From Alphaproteobacteria bacterium (lineage in GTDB: Bacteria; Pseudomonadota; Alphaproteobacteria; Rhizobiales; Xanthobacteraceae), in assembly GCA_005884465.1 (NCBI GenBank), contig VAZH01000031.1:1-17583 (forward strand): a stretch of DNA of 17,583 bases, in the 5' to 3' direction. This document shows, one piece after another, positions 1-10,496 of this stretch. Numbering within the stretch: position 1 is the first letter of the stretch; every line of letters starts with the position of its first letter. The notes beneath the pieces were generated by a model. That model did not search any database, had not been told where the DNA came from, and saw only the letters and a program-made list of their open reading frames with translations. A program made the position numbers and the translations under genes.

Positions 1-552
1 GGCCTGCGGGCCGGCCTGTTTGCGGTTGACGATCTCAAGGTGATGCCGTGCACCGCGGAGATGATCGCCGGCATCGCAAAGCATTACCCCGATCTGGATG
101 ACGACAGGCGCGGCGCGGAATTGGTACGCGAACTGATTTCGTATCTGATCGGGGCGGTCATTTCACAGGCGCGCAAGCGTCTGGAGGCGGCGCAGCCGAA
201 ATCGGTCGACGATGTCCGCAGCCATGGCGGGTTGCTGGTCGCGTTTCCGCCCGATGTGGCGCAAGCGGAAGCCGGGATCAAATCGTTCCTGACGCAACGG
301 ATGTATCGCCATCCGCGAGTGATGGCTGTCATGAACGATGCCGAACAGATCCTGTCCGACCTGTTCGTCCGTTATCAGGAGACGCCGGAGGTTCTGCCCC
401 CCGAATGGCGGCGGTCGGACGGCAAGGACGCCGAGACCGAGCGTGCACGACGGATCGGTAATTTCATCGCCGGCATGACCGACCGCTTCGCAATGACCGA
501 ACATCAAAGGCTTTTTGACTCGACCCCGGATTTGCGTTACGCGGCGGCCTAA
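1..552 (+). CDS. dgt: dGTPase-like deoxynucleotide triphosphohydrolase, C-terminal part
   Basis: This is the 3' end of a gene that begins left of the window; the frame is open from base 1 and ends at TAA 550-552. The roughly 183 visible residues match the C-terminal region of the bacterial dGTPase-like (HD-domain, type 2) family. Recognisable parts are a helical segment with [15 protein letters not shown], a block around [12 protein letters not shown], and the family ending MTDRFA...HQRLFD. The catalytic HD residues lie upstream and cannot be checked. Family members hydrolyse dNTPs to deoxynucleosides and triphosphate in the cytoplasm and help control dNTP pools. The gene sits 44 bp before argS on the same strand, an order common in Rhizobiales, so co-transcription is plausible. 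Only part of the family's usual length is visible here. The identification is fairly sure; the exact nucleotide preference is not known. Confidence 0.85.
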   Translation, partial: GLRAGLFAVDDLKVMPCTAEMIAGIAKHYPDLDDDRRGAELVRELISYLIGAVISQARKRLEAAQPKSVDDVRSHGGLLVAFPPDVAQAEAGIKSFLTQRMYRHPRVMAVMNDAEQILSDLFVRYQETPEVLPPEWRRSDGKDAETERARRIGNFIAGMTDRFAMTEHQRLFDSTPDLRYAAA

Positions 553-596
553 CTCGCCCCGATATCAGGCGCAAATCTCCGGTCCCCGTCACGCCC

Positions 597-2393
597 ATGG
601 CTGATCAAGCTTCACCGCAGCATCTTTTCGCCGACGTACTTGCGCGTGTCCACGCGGTCTGCGGCGCGCTGGCGACGGAAGGCAGGTGGTCCGCCGGCAT
701 TGACCTGTCGCGCGTCGTCGTCGAGCCGCCGCGCGATCCGGCGCACGGCGATGTGGCGACCAACGCCGCGATGGTGCTGACCAGGCAGGCCAAGACAAAA
801 CCCCGCGACCTCGCCGAACAGATCGCAGCCAGGCTGCGCGCGGACGATTTGATCGCCTCCGTCGATATTGCCGGTCCCGGCTTCATCAATCTCACCTTGA
901 AGGCATCGGCCTGGTCGGAGGCGCTGCGTACAGTGTTGCGCGAGGGCTCGTCCTATGGGCGGCGAAGCGCGATGGGCGCGGGCGAGAAGGTCAATGTCGA
1001 ATACGTTTCCGCCAATCCGACCGGGCCGATGCATGTCGGGCATGGCCGCGGCGCGGTGTTCGGCGATGCGCTGGCAAACCTTTTGATATTCGCGGGCTAT
1101 GACGTTGTCAGAGAATATTACGTCAACGACGCCGGCGCACAGGTCGATGTTCTCGCGCGCTCCGCCCACCTTCGATATCGCGAGGCGCTCGGCGAGAACA
1201 TCGGGGAAATCCCGGAAGGGCTTTATCCCGGCGAGTATCTGAAGCCTGTGGGCCAGGCGCTGGCCGCCACCTATGGCGACAAGCTCCTGAAAATGCCGGA
1301 AGCCGAGTGGCTCCCCATCGTCCGCGCAAAGGCCATCGCAATGATGATGGAAGAGATCGAGGGCGATCTCGCCGCGCTCAATATCAGGCATGACGTTTTC
1401 TTCTCGGAACGCTCGCTGATCGAGGGCGGTACCGATCAGGTCGCAGCTACCATCGAATTCCTGCGCGGCAAGGGCGACGTCTACGAGGGCCGTCTGCCGC
1501 CGCCCAAGGGTGCGCCGGTCGAGGACTATGAGGATCGTGAGCAGACGCTGTTTCGCGCCACCGCCTATGGCGACGATGTCGATCGTCCGTTGAAGAAATC
1601 CGACGGCGGCTACACCTATTTCGCCTCAGACATCGCCTACCACAAAAACAAGTTCGACCGCGGCTTTCACAACCTCGTCGACGTCTGGGGCGCTGACCAC
1701 GGCGGCTATATCAAGCGCGTGGAAGCGGCCATCAAGGCAGTCACGTCAGGCAAGGCCACGCTGGACGTGAAGGTCGTGCAGCTCGTCAAGCTGTTGCGCA
1801 GCGGCGAGCCGGTGAAGATGTCGAAACGCTCCGGCGACTTTGTCACGCTGCGCGAAGTGGTCGACGAGGTCGGCAAGGATGCCGTCCGCTTCATGATGCT
1901 CTATCGCAAGAACGATGCGGTGCTCGATTTCGATCTCGCCAAGGTGATCGAGCAGTCTCGCGAGAACCCGGTGTTCTACGTGCAGTACGGCCACGCCCGG
2001 GGGCATTCGGTATTCAGGAACGCGCGCGAGGTGGTTCCGGACCTGCCGGAGGAGGCCGGCGCACGGGCGGCATTCCTGGCCGAAGCGGCGGTGGAGCGGC
2101 TGACGGACCCTGCGGAACTGGACCTGTTGCGGCGGCTGGCGCTCTACCCCCGGACGATCGAGGCGGCGGCGGCGGCACATGAGCCGCACCGAATCGCTTT
2201 TTACCTCTATGATCTTGCCAGCGAATTTCACGCGCAGTGGACCAGGGGGCGGGATTTGCCCTATTTACGCTTCATTATCAATAATGATGCAGGAATGACC
2301 AAGGCGCGGCTGGCTTTGGTTCAGGGCGTCGTCTCGGTTCTGGCATCGGGCTTGGCCGTTCTCGGCGTTCATGCTCCGGACGAGATGCGGTAG
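597..2393 (+). CDS. argS: Arginyl-tRNA synthetase
   Basis: This 598-residue class I aminoacyl-tRNA synthetase charges tRNA-Arg with arginine using ATP in the cytoplasm. Visible domains are an N-terminal Arg-N-type domain (about residues 8-100), a Rossmann catalytic core with the HIGH-type signature HVGH at 146-149 in the context [15 protein letters not shown], and the KMSK loop as KMSKR at 407-411. A C-terminal DALR-type anticodon-binding domain follows from about residue 475, with the typical block [15 protein letters not shown]. Length is normal for bacterial ArgRS. The ATG at 597 gives the expected N-terminus. A short GCG run near 2160 encodes a run of alanines between the core and the DALR domain. 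The next gene starts about 105 bp downstream, so argS may end a transcription unit with dgt or read on into the SPOR gene. Confidence 0.97.
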   Translation: MADQASPQHLFADVLARVHAVCGALATEGRWSAGIDLSRVVVEPPRDPAHGDVATNAAMVLTRQAKTKPRDLAEQIAARLRADDLIASVDIAGPGFINLTLKASAWSEALRTVLREGSSYGRRSAMGAGEKVNVEYVSANPTGPMHVGHGRGAVFGDALANLLIFAGYDVVREYYVNDAGAQVDVLARSAHLRYREALGENIGEIPEGLYPGEYLKPVGQALAATYGDKLLKMPEAEWLPIVRAKAIAMMMEEIEGDLAALNIRHDVFFSERSLIEGGTDQVAATIEFLRGKGDVYEGRLPPPKGAPVEDYEDREQTLFRATAYGDDVDRPLKKSDGGYTYFASDIAYHKNKFDRGFHNLVDVWGADHGGYIKRVEAAIKAVTSGKATLDVKVVQLVKLLRSGEPVKMSKRSGDFVTLREVVDEVGKDAVRFMMLYRKNDAVLDFDLAKVIEQSRENPVFYVQYGHARGHSVFRNAREVVPDLPEEAGARAAFLAEAAVERLTDPAELDLLRRLALYPRTIEAAAAAHEPHRIAFYLYDLASEFHAQWTRGRDLPYLRFIINNDAGMTKARLALVQGVVSVLASGLAVLGVHAPDEMR

Positions 2394-2498
2394 TTAGGGC
2401 GAACGTCACTCACCTCGGGAACTGTGGGGCATCTGGCGGGGGCCGGTTCGTTTAAAAGGGTGGGTTGGCGGCTTTCCCGAAGGGGACGCATCATCACG

Positions 2499-3947
2499 AT
2501 GGCTGATCGATATCAGGACAGACCTTTTCCCGCCGATGATCACCATGATCGCGACGATGAGCAGCGCGCATCGGCCAAGACCGAGAGCGATCCGCTGGCC
2601 GAACTGGCGCGGCTGATCGGTCAGACCGACCCGTTCAGTATGGGTCGGGCCAATCAGCAGGTCCAGCCGCGCACCAGCCCGCGCGCTCAATACCAACAGC
2701 CGGCGGCGCCGGATAACGAGCCTCCCGCGGGTCCACCGGCGTGGATGCAGCGCGCCAGGCAGGAAGTCCCACAGCAGGATGACCCCCAGGATTACCCGAG
2801 TGCGGTGCATCCGTTGCACCGCTATGCGACGCCGCGTGCCGCGCCAGAGCCGGATTACGACCAGGCGCCGTTTGCCGATGCCGATCGAGAGCCGGATCCA
2901 TCGCGCTATGACGATGCGCTGTACGGCGAGCTCGATTCCGACACGCAGGAACAGCAATATGGTCAGGCCTATTCGGATGATCCGTACGGCCATCAGGACG
3001 GTTATGGCGAGGAAGGCGAAGAACCGGTCCAGAAGCGTCGCGGCGGCATGGTCACGGTTGTCGTCGTTCTCGCGCTGGCGGTGGTTGGGACGGGCGCAGC
3101 TTTTGCCTATCGCACCTATCTCGCAGCGCCCCGTAGCGGTGAGCCGCCGATCATCCGGGCAGACGCCGGTCCGACCAAGATCGTGCCGGCGCCATCAGAT
3201 GGAGCCCCCAAGGTCCCCGACCGCATGGCCGCGGGCGATGGCGCCGAGAAAATCGTTCCGCGCGAAGAAGCGCCTGTCGACGTCAACGCCAAGTCCGGCC
3301 CACGCGTGGTGTTTCCGCCGCTGAATCAGAATAGCAGTCCGCCGTCCGTGGCGAGCGTGACTCCCGGCGGCTCGCAGCTCGCCGCAGCCGGAAATGGCAC
3401 GCTGCCGAACAACGAGCCGCGGAAGGTCAAGACCCTTTCGGTCCGAGGCGACCAGCCTGATGGCGCCGCGGCGCCGGTTACGTCGGCGCCGCCGCCGACG
3501 GCAAAGCCCGCGGCCGCGGCGAAAACGTCGCCGACTGCTCCGCGAAATCAGCCTTCGGCTGCCAACGCGAACGCCTCCAGCAATGCACCGCTGTCGCTGG
3601 TGCCGCAGGGTAATGAACCCGCACCTGTAGCGGAGACGCGAACCCGGGTGGCCTCCACCAATCCAGTCCAGGCAGCCCCCAGCGCCGGCGGGAGCAGCGG
3701 CGGATACCTGGTCCAGGTCTCCTCGCAGCGAAACGAGGCCGACGCTCAAGCCTCCTATCGGGCGCTGCAGAGCAAGTTCCCGGCGGTACTGGGATCGCGC
3801 AGCCCCGTGATCAAACGCGCCGACCTCGGCGACAAAGGCGTCTACTACCGCACCATGGTGGGTCCGTTCAGCTCGTCCGACGAAGCGTCACAGTTCTGCG
3901 GCAGCCTAAAGACGGCTGGCGGTCAGTGCGTCGTCCAAAGGAACTAA
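2499..3947 (+). CDS. Membrane-anchored SPOR-domain protein
   Basis: This 482-residue protein is probably a septal peptidoglycan-binding protein. An N-terminal cytoplasmic region (about 1-180) is rich in Gln, Asp, Pro and Tyr and looks disordered. It is followed by one transmembrane helix (about 184-206, after the basic stretch KRRGG) and a long Ala/Pro/Ser-rich periplasmic linker. A C-terminal SPOR domain (about 401-482) begins GGYLVQVSSQ and ends with a YYRTMVGPF block and a GGQCVVQ strand. SPOR domains bind glycan strands stripped of stem peptides at division sites, as in FtsN or DamX. I chose ATG 2499 rather than the in-frame start at 2424 because AGGGGA at 2481-2486 can act as ribosome binding site and the residues upstream of MADRYQ look non-coding. 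The position before nagZ fits a cell-wall role. The topology resembles FtsN, but homology beyond SPOR is not claimed. Confidence 0.88.
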   Translation: MADRYQDRPFPADDHHDRDDEQRASAKTESDPLAELARLIGQTDPFSMGRANQQVQPRTSPRAQYQQPAAPDNEPPAGPPAWMQRARQEVPQQDDPQDYPSAVHPLHRYATPRAAPEPDYDQAPFADADREPDPSRYDDALYGELDSDTQEQQYGQAYSDDPYGHQDGYGEEGEEPVQKRRGGMVTVVVVLALAVVGTGAAFAYRTYLAAPRSGEPPIIRADAGPTKIVPAPSDGAPKVPDRMAAGDGAEKIVPREEAPVDVNAKSGPRVVFPPLNQNSSPPSVASVTPGGSQLAAAGNGTLPNNEPRKVKTLSVRGDQPDGAAAPVTSAPPPTAKPAAAAKTSPTAPRNQPSAANANASSNAPLSLVPQGNEPAPVAETRTRVASTNPVQAAPSAGGSSGGYLVQVSSQRNEADAQASYRALQSKFPAVLGSRSPVIKRADLGDKGVYYRTMVGPFSSSDEASQFCGSLKTAGGQCVVQRN

Positions 3948-3959
3948 CCGCCGTTTCCT

Positions 3960-3973
3960 TGACCCTTGGGTCA
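3960..3973. promoter_or_regulatory. Short perfect palindrome upstream of nagZ
   Basis: TGACCC-TT-GGGTCA is a 6-bp perfect inverted repeat with a two-base centre, lying 12 bp after the stop of the SPOR gene and 21 bp before the nagZ start. The tight spacing fits a protein-binding dyad better than an RNA hairpin, since a two-base loop is unfavourable and no T-run follows. The overlapping TTGACC (3959-3964) resembles a -35 box, and GCTAAT (3981-3986) a weak -10 at 16 bp spacing. That promoter would start transcription almost at the ATG. The function is unproven. Confidence 0.3.
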
Positions 3974-3994
3974 TCAGCGGGCTAATCGGCCCGG

Positions 3995-5023
3995 ATGAAC
4001 AGGCGCGCATTCATTACAGGCATATCCGGGCCGGAACTGAGCGCCGCGGAGCGCGAATTCATCCGCATGCATCGGCCGTGGGGATTTATTCTATTCAAAC
4101 GGAACATTGAAACGCCGACGCAAGTAATTAGTCTTGTTCAGGAACTGCGTAGGGCGGTCAGCGACCCCGAGGCTCCGGTTCTGATCGACCAGGAGGGCGG
4201 CCGGGTGCAGCGGCTCGGTCCTCCGCACTGGCCGCTTTATCCGGCGGGAGCGGCCTTTGGCGTGCTTTACGACATCGAGCCCGCGCTCGGCCTGGCCGCG
4301 GCCCGATTGAGCGCCCGGTTGATCGCGGCGGACCTTACGGGCCTGGGAATTACGGTCGATTGTCTGCCGCTGGCGGATGTGCCCGTCCCGGGCGCCGATG
4401 CCGTCATTGGCAATCGGGCCTATGGAACCAGGGCGGACAAAGTCGCAGCCATCGGGCGTGCCGTGACGGAGGGGCTGGAGCAGGGCGGCATTTTGCCGGT
4501 GCTCAAGCACATTCCCGGGCATGGGCGAGCCACCGCGGATACCCATTTCAGGCTTCCGGTGGTCGATACCTCGAAAGCGGAGCTGGAACGGACCGATTTT
4601 GCCGCCTTTCGACCGCTGGCTGACCTGCCAATGGCGATGACCGCACATGTTGTGTTTAGCGCATTGGACCTCGCCCATCCGGCGACGACTTCTGCGACAA
4701 TCGTCAAGCAAGTGATTCGCGGCGTGATCGGGTTCCAGGGTTTGTTGATGAGTGATGACGTGTCCATGAATGCGTTGGCGGGATCGGTCGCCGAGCGGAC
4801 CCGAGCTATTTTTAGTGCCGGCTGCGACGTGGTCCTGCACTGCAATGGCAAGCTCGACGAAATGCGCGAAGTCGCCGCCGAGACGCCGGAATTGTCGGGG
4901 GAGGCGCTGGAACGCGCCAAACGGGCGCTGGCGGCGCGGAAGCCTCCGCAGGCTTTCGACAGGGCCGCTGCACGTGCGGAACTGGATGCGTTGATTGAAC
5001 GAGCGGGAACGGCGGGCGCATGA
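3995..5023 (+). CDS. nagZ: Beta-N-acetylhexosaminidase NagZ
   Basis: This 342-residue glycoside hydrolase of family GH3 removes N-acetylglucosamine from GlcNAc-anhydromuropeptides during peptidoglycan recycling in the cytoplasm. The diagnostic NagZ motif KHIPGHG-x4-DTH is at residues 171-184; its His184 is the expected general acid/base of the flexible catalytic loop. The nucleophile motif SDD with following VSM is at 253-258. The substrate-binding IDQEGGRVQRL is near residue 64. No signal peptide is seen, as expected for the cytoplasmic enzyme. Length matches the family (about 340). The stop overlaps the scpA start as ATGA at 5020-5023, so translation is probably coupled to scpA. NagZ products are known to feed beta-lactamase induction in bacteria with AmpR; no such gene is visible here. 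Confidence 0.95.
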   Translation: MNRRAFITGISGPELSAAEREFIRMHRPWGFILFKRNIETPTQVISLVQELRRAVSDPEAPVLIDQEGGRVQRLGPPHWPLYPAGAAFGVLYDIEPALGLAAARLSARLIAADLTGLGITVDCLPLADVPVPGADAVIGNRAYGTRADKVAAIGRAVTEGLEQGGILPVLKHIPGHGRATADTHFRLPVVDTSKAELERTDFAAFRPLADLPMAMTAHVVFSALDLAHPATTSATIVKQVIRGVIGFQGLLMSDDVSMNALAGSVAERTRAIFSAGCDVVLHCNGKLDEMREVAAETPELSGEALERAKRALAARKPPQAFDRAAARAELDALIERAGTAGA

Positions 5024-5850
5024 CCGCGGAAATTCTATCGTTTGAAACTGGACGGCCGGCTGAACTTTCGGACAGCGAGCCGTCCCTGGTTGTCGACGTC
5101 GAGGGCTATGAGGGCCCGCTCGACCTGCTGCTTGCGCTGGCGCGGCAGCAAAAGGTCGATCTCGCCAAGATTTCGATCCTGGCGCTGGCCGACCAGTATC
5201 TGGTGTTCATTGAGGCGGCCCGAAAAATTCGCCTCGAGCTGGCCGCGGATTATCTGGTGATGGCGGCGTGGCTCGCGTTCCTGAAATCGCGGCTGCTGCT
5301 GCCGGAACCCGCCACCGCGGACGGACCGAGCGCCGAGGAGATGGCGACTGCGCTGGCCAATCGGCTGCGCCGGCTCGAGGCCATTCGTGAAGCATCGAAC
5401 CGGCTGATGAACCGTCCGCAGTTGCAGCGCGATATCTTTCCGCGCGGCAATCCGGAAGCCATCGCGGAGATCAAGCACCCCAAGTTCACGGCGACCCTGT
5501 TCGACCTGCTCACGGCCTATGCCACGCAACGCCAGCAGCGGGTGCTGGCGTCGGTGCATCTGGCGAAACGCACGGTGTGGTCGCTGACCGAGGCGCGAGC
5601 GTCGCTGGAGCGCCTCATTGGGATGGCCGAGGACTGGAGCCGCCTCGACCAATATCTGATGCAGTACGTTGTCGATCCCTCGCAAAAGGCTACCGTTTTT
5701 GCGTCCAGCTTTGCGGCCGCCCTGGAGTTGGTCAGGGAAGGCGAGGTGGAACTGCACCAGAAAGAGGCGTTCGCGCCGCTGTATTTTCGAAAGCGTCCGC
5801 CGCAACCAGCATCCGACCCGATGACCGCGCCGGATTTGCCGGCCGAGTAA
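5020..5850 (+). CDS. scpA: Segregation and condensation protein A
   Basis: ScpA is the kleisin subunit that bridges the SMC heads and, with ScpB, forms the condensin-like complex for chromosome compaction and segregation. The 276-residue protein shows the hallmark N-terminal block EGPLDLLLALARQQKVDLAKI at about residues 30-50, in three pieces: EGPLDLLL, the helix LARQQKVDL and AKISILALADQYL. The helical stretch LAADYLVMAAWLAFLKSRLLLP follows, recognisable from AADYLVMAAWLA and KSRLLLP, and a C-terminal winged-helix-like region ends near ELHQKEAFAPLYFR. The ATG overlaps the nagZ stop by four bases and the gene ends 21 bp before the scpB ATG. This is a conserved alphaproteobacterial arrangement and the two proteins are obligate partners. 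Confidence 0.95.
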   Translation: MTAEILSFETGRPAELSDSEPSLVVDVEGYEGPLDLLLALARQQKVDLAKISILALADQYLVFIEAARKIRLELAADYLVMAAWLAFLKSRLLLPEPATADGPSAEEMATALANRLRRLEAIREASNRLMNRPQLQRDIFPRGNPEAIAEIKHPKFTATLFDLLTAYATQRQQRVLASVHLAKRTVWSLTEARASLERLIGMAEDWSRLDQYLMQYVVDPSQKATVFASSFAAALELVREGEVELHQKEAFAPLYFRKRPPQPASDPMTAPDLPAE

Positions 5851-5871
5851 GTGGAAGAAGGAGACCGCGCC

Positions 5872-6588
5872 ATGGCAAGCCTGGCGGAAAAACGCAAAGC
5901 CGATGCCGAGGAGCGTGCTGTGGATCCACAAGCGCGGCCCGAGGAATTGCGGCTTCTGGAAGCACTATTGTTCGCCTCCAGCGAGCCGCTCGACCCAGCG
6001 GCGCTTGCCAAGCGGATGCCTGATGGCGTCGACATCAAGGCGGCGCTGGAGCAGCTGCAGGCCGATTACGCCTCGCGCGGCGTCAATCTGGTTCGCATCG
6101 CGAATAAATGGACCTTCCGCACCGCGGGCGATCTGTCCTGGCTGATGACGCGGGAAAGCACGGAGACGCGGCGGCTGTCGCGCGCGGCAATCGAGATGCT
6201 GGCGATCATCGCCTATCATCAGCCGGTGACGCGCGCAGAGATCGAGGAAATCCGTGGGGTCATTACCTCCAAGGGGACGCTGGACGTGCTGTTGGAAACC
6301 GGGTGGATACGTCCGCGCGGACGCCGCAAGACCCCGGGCCGGCCGCTGACATTCGGTACTACGGAAGCCTTCCTGTCGCAGTTCAGCCTGGAGGCGCTGA
6401 GCGACCTTCCGGGCCTCGAGGAACTGAAGGGAACGGGCTTGGTGGATTCGCGCCTGCCGTCCGGCTTCAGCGTTCCAACGCCGTCGGATGACCCCGCCTT
6501 GCGCGATGACGAGGATCCCCTGGAGATCGGCGATCTGGAACTCGCGTTGGCCCCTGCCGCAGAGCCGGAAAGTGGGGGCGAAAACTAA
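5872..6588 (+). CDS. scpB: Segregation and condensation protein B
   Basis: ScpB is the KITE-type winged-helix dimer that binds ScpA in the SMC complex. The 238-residue protein has two winged-helix regions. The first is about residues 19-90, starting with LRLLEALLFASSEPL. The second is about 105-170, with the family block AIEMLAIIAYHQPVTRAEIE followed by IRGV and a GRRKTPGRP/FGTTEAFL stretch. I chose ATG 5872 because GAAGGAG at 5856-5862 is a good ribosome binding site at normal distance; the in-frame GTG at 5851 directly after the scpA stop would leave no ribosome site. The acidic C-terminal tail (about 195-238) looks disordered. The gene is co-directional with scpA and probably co-transcribed. 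Confidence 0.94.
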   Translation: MASLAEKRKADAEERAVDPQARPEELRLLEALLFASSEPLDPAALAKRMPDGVDIKAALEQLQADYASRGVNLVRIANKWTFRTAGDLSWLMTRESTETRRLSRAAIEMLAIIAYHQPVTRAEIEEIRGVITSKGTLDVLLETGWIRPRGRRKTPGRPLTFGTTEAFLSQFSLEALSDLPGLEELKGTGLVDSRLPSGFSVPTPSDDPALRDDEDPLEIGDLELALAPAAEPESGGEN

Positions 6589-6613
6589 ATTCGCCATTAG
6601 CTTCGACAGCCCG

Positions 6614-6680
6614 GTTAACGGTGGCGGCAACGCTTCGCGTTAACAGCGATTTGACGCGGCTTAAGTCCTTGTTTTTGACA
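6614..6680 (+). promoter_or_regulatory. Possible regulatory region before tatA
   Basis: The 161-bp gap between scpB and tatA contains two identical GTTAAC hexamers (6614-6619 and 6639-6644, 25 bp apart) and a perfect -35-like TTGACA at 6675-6680. No convincing -10 lies 16-18 bp downstream; TAGAGA at 6702-6707 is too far. AT-rich palindromic hexamers are rare in this GC-rich DNA, so a promoter with a regulator site for the tat genes is plausible but unproven. Confidence 0.3.
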
Positions 6681-6749
6681 CCTCCCGCGCCTAGTTTCCG
6701 GTAGAGATTAGGCCGGGTCGCCGGCCTCGCGTGTTTGGAGGGTTGCAGG

Positions 6750-6986
6750 ATGGGTTCGCTTAGCATTTGGCACTGGATCGTCGTGATCGCAGTCGTCCTG
6801 CTGTTGTTCGGGCGCGGCAAGATCTCCGATCTGATGGGCGATGTCGCGCAGGGTATCAAGGCCTTCAAGAAGGGCATGCAGGACGATGACAAGACTGCGG
6901 AGAAGCCCGAGCCCGTGAAGACGATCGACCATAATGCAACGCCGCCCACGGCGGCGCGATCGGATGTCGGCAGCAAGGTTGTCTGA
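6750..6986 (+). CDS. tatA: Sec-independent translocase subunit TatA
   Basis: TatA forms the oligomeric pore component of the twin-arginine translocase, which exports folded proteins across the inner membrane. The 78-residue protein has one N-terminal transmembrane helix (about residues 5-21, [15 protein letters not shown]), the FGRGKI hinge, and an amphipathic helix (about 30-45, [14 protein letters not shown]). A charged, probably disordered tail follows. I chose ATG 6750 because GGAGGG at 6737-6742 is a strong ribosome binding site 7 bp upstream; an in-frame TTG at 6735 would start inside that site. It is the first of three tat genes on this strand, with a 163-bp gap before tatB. Confidence 0.95.
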   Translation: MGSLSIWHWIVVIAVVLLLFGRGKISDLMGDVAQGIKAFKKGMQDDDKTAEKPEPVKTIDHNATPPTAARSDVGSKVV

Positions 6987-7048
6987 GCATCTTGCGGCAC
7001 GTTTGCGGCAAAGCGGTCGCAGCGCGTTGATGGTGCGACAGACGCGCG

Positions 7049-7076
7049 GCAAGACCGGTTGAGCAAGACCGGTCGA
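7049..7076 (+). repeat. Tandem 14-bp duplication in the tatA-tatB gap
   Basis: Two head-to-tail copies of GCAAGACCGGTTGA / GCAAGACCGGTCGA differ at one base. The pair lies 63-90 bp after the tatA stop and about 73 bp before tatB. No gene overlaps it. It may be a replication slippage product; no function is evident. Confidence 0.6.
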
Positions 7077-7149
7077 GGGAGACGCGGGCGGCCCAAATCT
7101 TGTTCAGCAAGTATTGGGGTGAAATCGCCTCGCGTGAGCGGAATTTTTT

Positions 7150-7686
7150 ATGTTCGACATCGGGTGGAGTGAACTGGTCGTCATCGCGGTTGTCGCGCTG
7201 ATCGCCATCGGCCCGAAGGAATTGCCGGGCGTGCTGCGCATGGTCGGGCAATGGATGGGCAAGGCGCGCAAGATGGCCGCCGAATTTCAGGGCCAGTTCC
7301 AGGAGGCCATGCGCGAGGCCGAAATGGCCGACCTCAAAAAAAGTTTTGACGAGGTCAAGGAAGCCGCAACCGGCTTCACCAGCAATAACGTCATGACCTC
7401 GCTCGAGAGGGATGTCGGCAAGGCGCTTGACATCGACGGCATCGACAAGCCGGCGGCATCGGCCACCGAAACGCCCGCGATCGAGCCACCGGCGACGTCG
7501 AACCTCGACGCGCCGGTGACGCCAACGACCCCGGAAATGCCCATTCCTGAAACTTTCACCGAAGCCGACGCGCACGCGGTCGCGAGCGAGCCGCTGGCGA
7601 TCACGCGCGAAGCTCAGGCCCCGCCCGTGACGCAGGATGCAGCGCCCGCAGCGCCTGAGATACTCAAGGACGCCAAAGCGTCATGA
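7150..7686 (+). CDS. tatB: Sec-independent translocase subunit TatB
   Basis: TatB works with TatC as the receptor complex for twin-arginine signal peptides. The 178-residue protein begins [18 protein letters not shown], a single membrane helix with the conserved Glu8 that distinguishes TatB, followed by the GPKELP hinge. A long amphipathic/coiled-coil region runs to about residue 80 ([17 protein letters not shown] onward). The C-terminal half (about 95-178) is rich in Ala, Pro and Thr and looks disordered. The upstream ribosome site is weak (GAGCGGA near 7136) and is followed by a T6 run directly before the ATG. The TGA stop overlaps the tatC ATG as ATGA at 7683-7686, so tatB and tatC are translationally coupled. 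Confidence 0.94.
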   Translation: MFDIGWSELVVIAVVALIAIGPKELPGVLRMVGQWMGKARKMAAEFQGQFQEAMREAEMADLKKSFDEVKEAATGFTSNNVMTSLERDVGKALDIDGIDKPAASATETPAIEPPATSNLDAPVTPTTPEMPIPETFTEADAHAVASEPLAITREAQAPPVTQDAAPAAPEILKDAKAS

Positions 7687-8507
7687 GCGACGAGGATATC
7701 GAGGCCAGCAAGGCGCCGCTGATGGATCATTTGATCGAGCTGCGCTCGCGGCTGATCAAGGCACTGCTCGGATTCGGCCTCGCCTTCATCTTCTGCTTCT
7801 TCTTTGCCAAGCAGATCTACAACGTTCTGGTCTGGCCCTTCGTGTGGGTCGCCGGGCCGGAAAACTCGAAATTCATCTACACGGCTTTGCTGGAATATTT
7901 CATCACCCAGTTGAAGCTGGCGCTGTTCGGCGCCGCCTTCATCTCGTTCCCGATCGTCGCGACCCAAATCTACAAATTCGTCGCGCCCGGCCTCTACAAG
8001 CACGAGCGCGGCGCGTTTCTGCCCTATCTGATCGCGACGCCGATCTTCTTCTTGCTGGGATCGATGCTGGTGTATTTCGTAGTGCTGCCGATGCTGATCC
8101 GGTTCTCGCTCGGCATGCAGCAGGCCGGCGGCGCCGAAACTGCGGAAATCCAGCTATTGCCGAAGGTCGGCGAATATCTCTCGCTGATGATGTCGCTGAT
8201 CTTCGCGTTCGGCGTCGCGTTCCAGCTGCCGGTGATCCTGACGCTGTTGGGGCGCATCGGCATCATCACCTCCAAACAGTTGCGCGAAAAGCGCCGCTAT
8301 TTCATTGTGATCGCCTTCATCATCGCCGCCGTCCTGACGCCGCCCGACGTGCTTAGCCAGGCTTCGCTCGCAATCCCCTTGCTGGCGCTGTACGAAGGCT
8401 CGATCCTCGCCGTGCGCCTGGTGGAGAAGAAGGCCGCGACCGCCGCGGCTACCGGCACGCCTCCCGCCGCCGCCCCGCCACCGCCGCAGGCCAATCCGGC
8501 GGAGTAG
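7683..8507 (+). CDS. tatC: Sec-independent translocase subunit TatC
   Basis: TatC is the polytopic core of the Tat translocase that recognises the twin-arginine motif. The 274-residue protein shows the N-terminal signature [13 protein letters not shown], six hydrophobic membrane segments spread over residues 25-240, and the first cytoplasmic loop [12 protein letters not shown], whose Glu is part of the known signal-peptide binding site. The Pro-rich C-terminal tail (PPAAAPPPP) is cytoplasmic. Length is typical for alphaproteobacteria. The start overlaps the tatB stop by four bases. A palindromic repeat lies directly downstream and may act as a transcription barrier or mRNA end before serS. 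Confidence 0.97.
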   Translation: MSDEDIEASKAPLMDHLIELRSRLIKALLGFGLAFIFCFFFAKQIYNVLVWPFVWVAGPENSKFIYTALLEYFITQLKLALFGAAFISFPIVATQIYKFVAPGLYKHERGAFLPYLIATPIFFLLGSMLVYFVVLPMLIRFSLGMQQAGGAETAEIQLLPKVGEYLSLMMSLIFAFGVAFQLPVILTLLGRIGIITSKQLREKRRYFIVIAFIIAAVLTPPDVLSQASLAIPLLALYEGSILAVRLVEKKAATAAATGTPPAAAPPPPQANPAE

Positions 8508-10061
<1,554 letters not shown>

Positions 10062-10088
10062 CGCGCACCTTGGAAACGAGCCTGCAAA

Positions 10089-10496
10089 ATGGCCCTGCAT
10101 CGCGACATCTATTGGGTGGGCAAACAATGGGCCGTCACGGGTTACGGACTACAGGCGGTCGATCAGAAGCAAAAAGGCAAATTCGATATCGAGGCCTCCC
10201 GGCTATGGGAGGACGGCGTATTGGAAAACCTTCGCCCCGAGAAGTGGCTCAATATCGATGATGTCGAAAAAGCGCTTGCCGTGGCCCGCAAGCGTTTTCC
10301 GGAACCGCCGGGAAAAGCTGTGGCACTTCAGGAGAAAGCCGCCTCGCTTGAGGAAATTGCTCCGGGCTTGAAGGAAACAAACCCGATAGAAAGTCCCAAG
10401 CAGCCACCGAAACCGGTGATGCCAGGATTCGAGATGCGGATTGAAAGCTCGCCTGCGAAATTCGTGCGACAATGGCGCATTCGTATCAGGCGATAA
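10089..10496 (+). CDS. Hypothetical protein, 135 residues
   Basis: The product begins MALHRDIYWVGKQWAVTGYG and continues with AVDQKQKGKFDIEASRLWED, which resembles small conserved hypothetical proteins of Bradyrhizobium; I know no function for them. There is no signal peptide or membrane helix. Residues 1-75 look like a folded domain rich in Trp and Tyr with a helical ARKRFPEPPGKA end. Residues 80-115 are Pro/Lys rich and probably flexible, and the C-terminus is strongly basic (RQWRIRIRR), which could allow nucleic-acid or membrane contact. The ATG is 27 bp after serS on the same strand, without a strong ribosome site (only GAAACGAG at about 10071-10078). A shorter overlapping frame at 10070-10261 is less convincing because its protein resembles nothing and this one does. 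Confidence 0.65.
   Translation: MALHRDIYWVGKQWAVTGYGLQAVDQKQKGKFDIEASRLWEDGVLENLRPEKWLNIDDVEKALAVARKRFPEPPGKAVALQEKAASLEEIAPGLKETNPIESPKQPPKPVMPGFEMRIESSPAKFVRQWRIRIRR

Noticed and set aside
2159..2176. GCG trinucleotide run in argS as a variable microsatellite
   Set aside because: It encodes a short alanine run in a linker and is ordinary for this GC content.
2406..2993. A long minus-strand open frame opposite the SPOR gene
   Set aside because: Its Arg/Ile/Leu-rich translation is what the antisense of GC-rich coding DNA gives, and the plus-strand SPOR protein is well supported.
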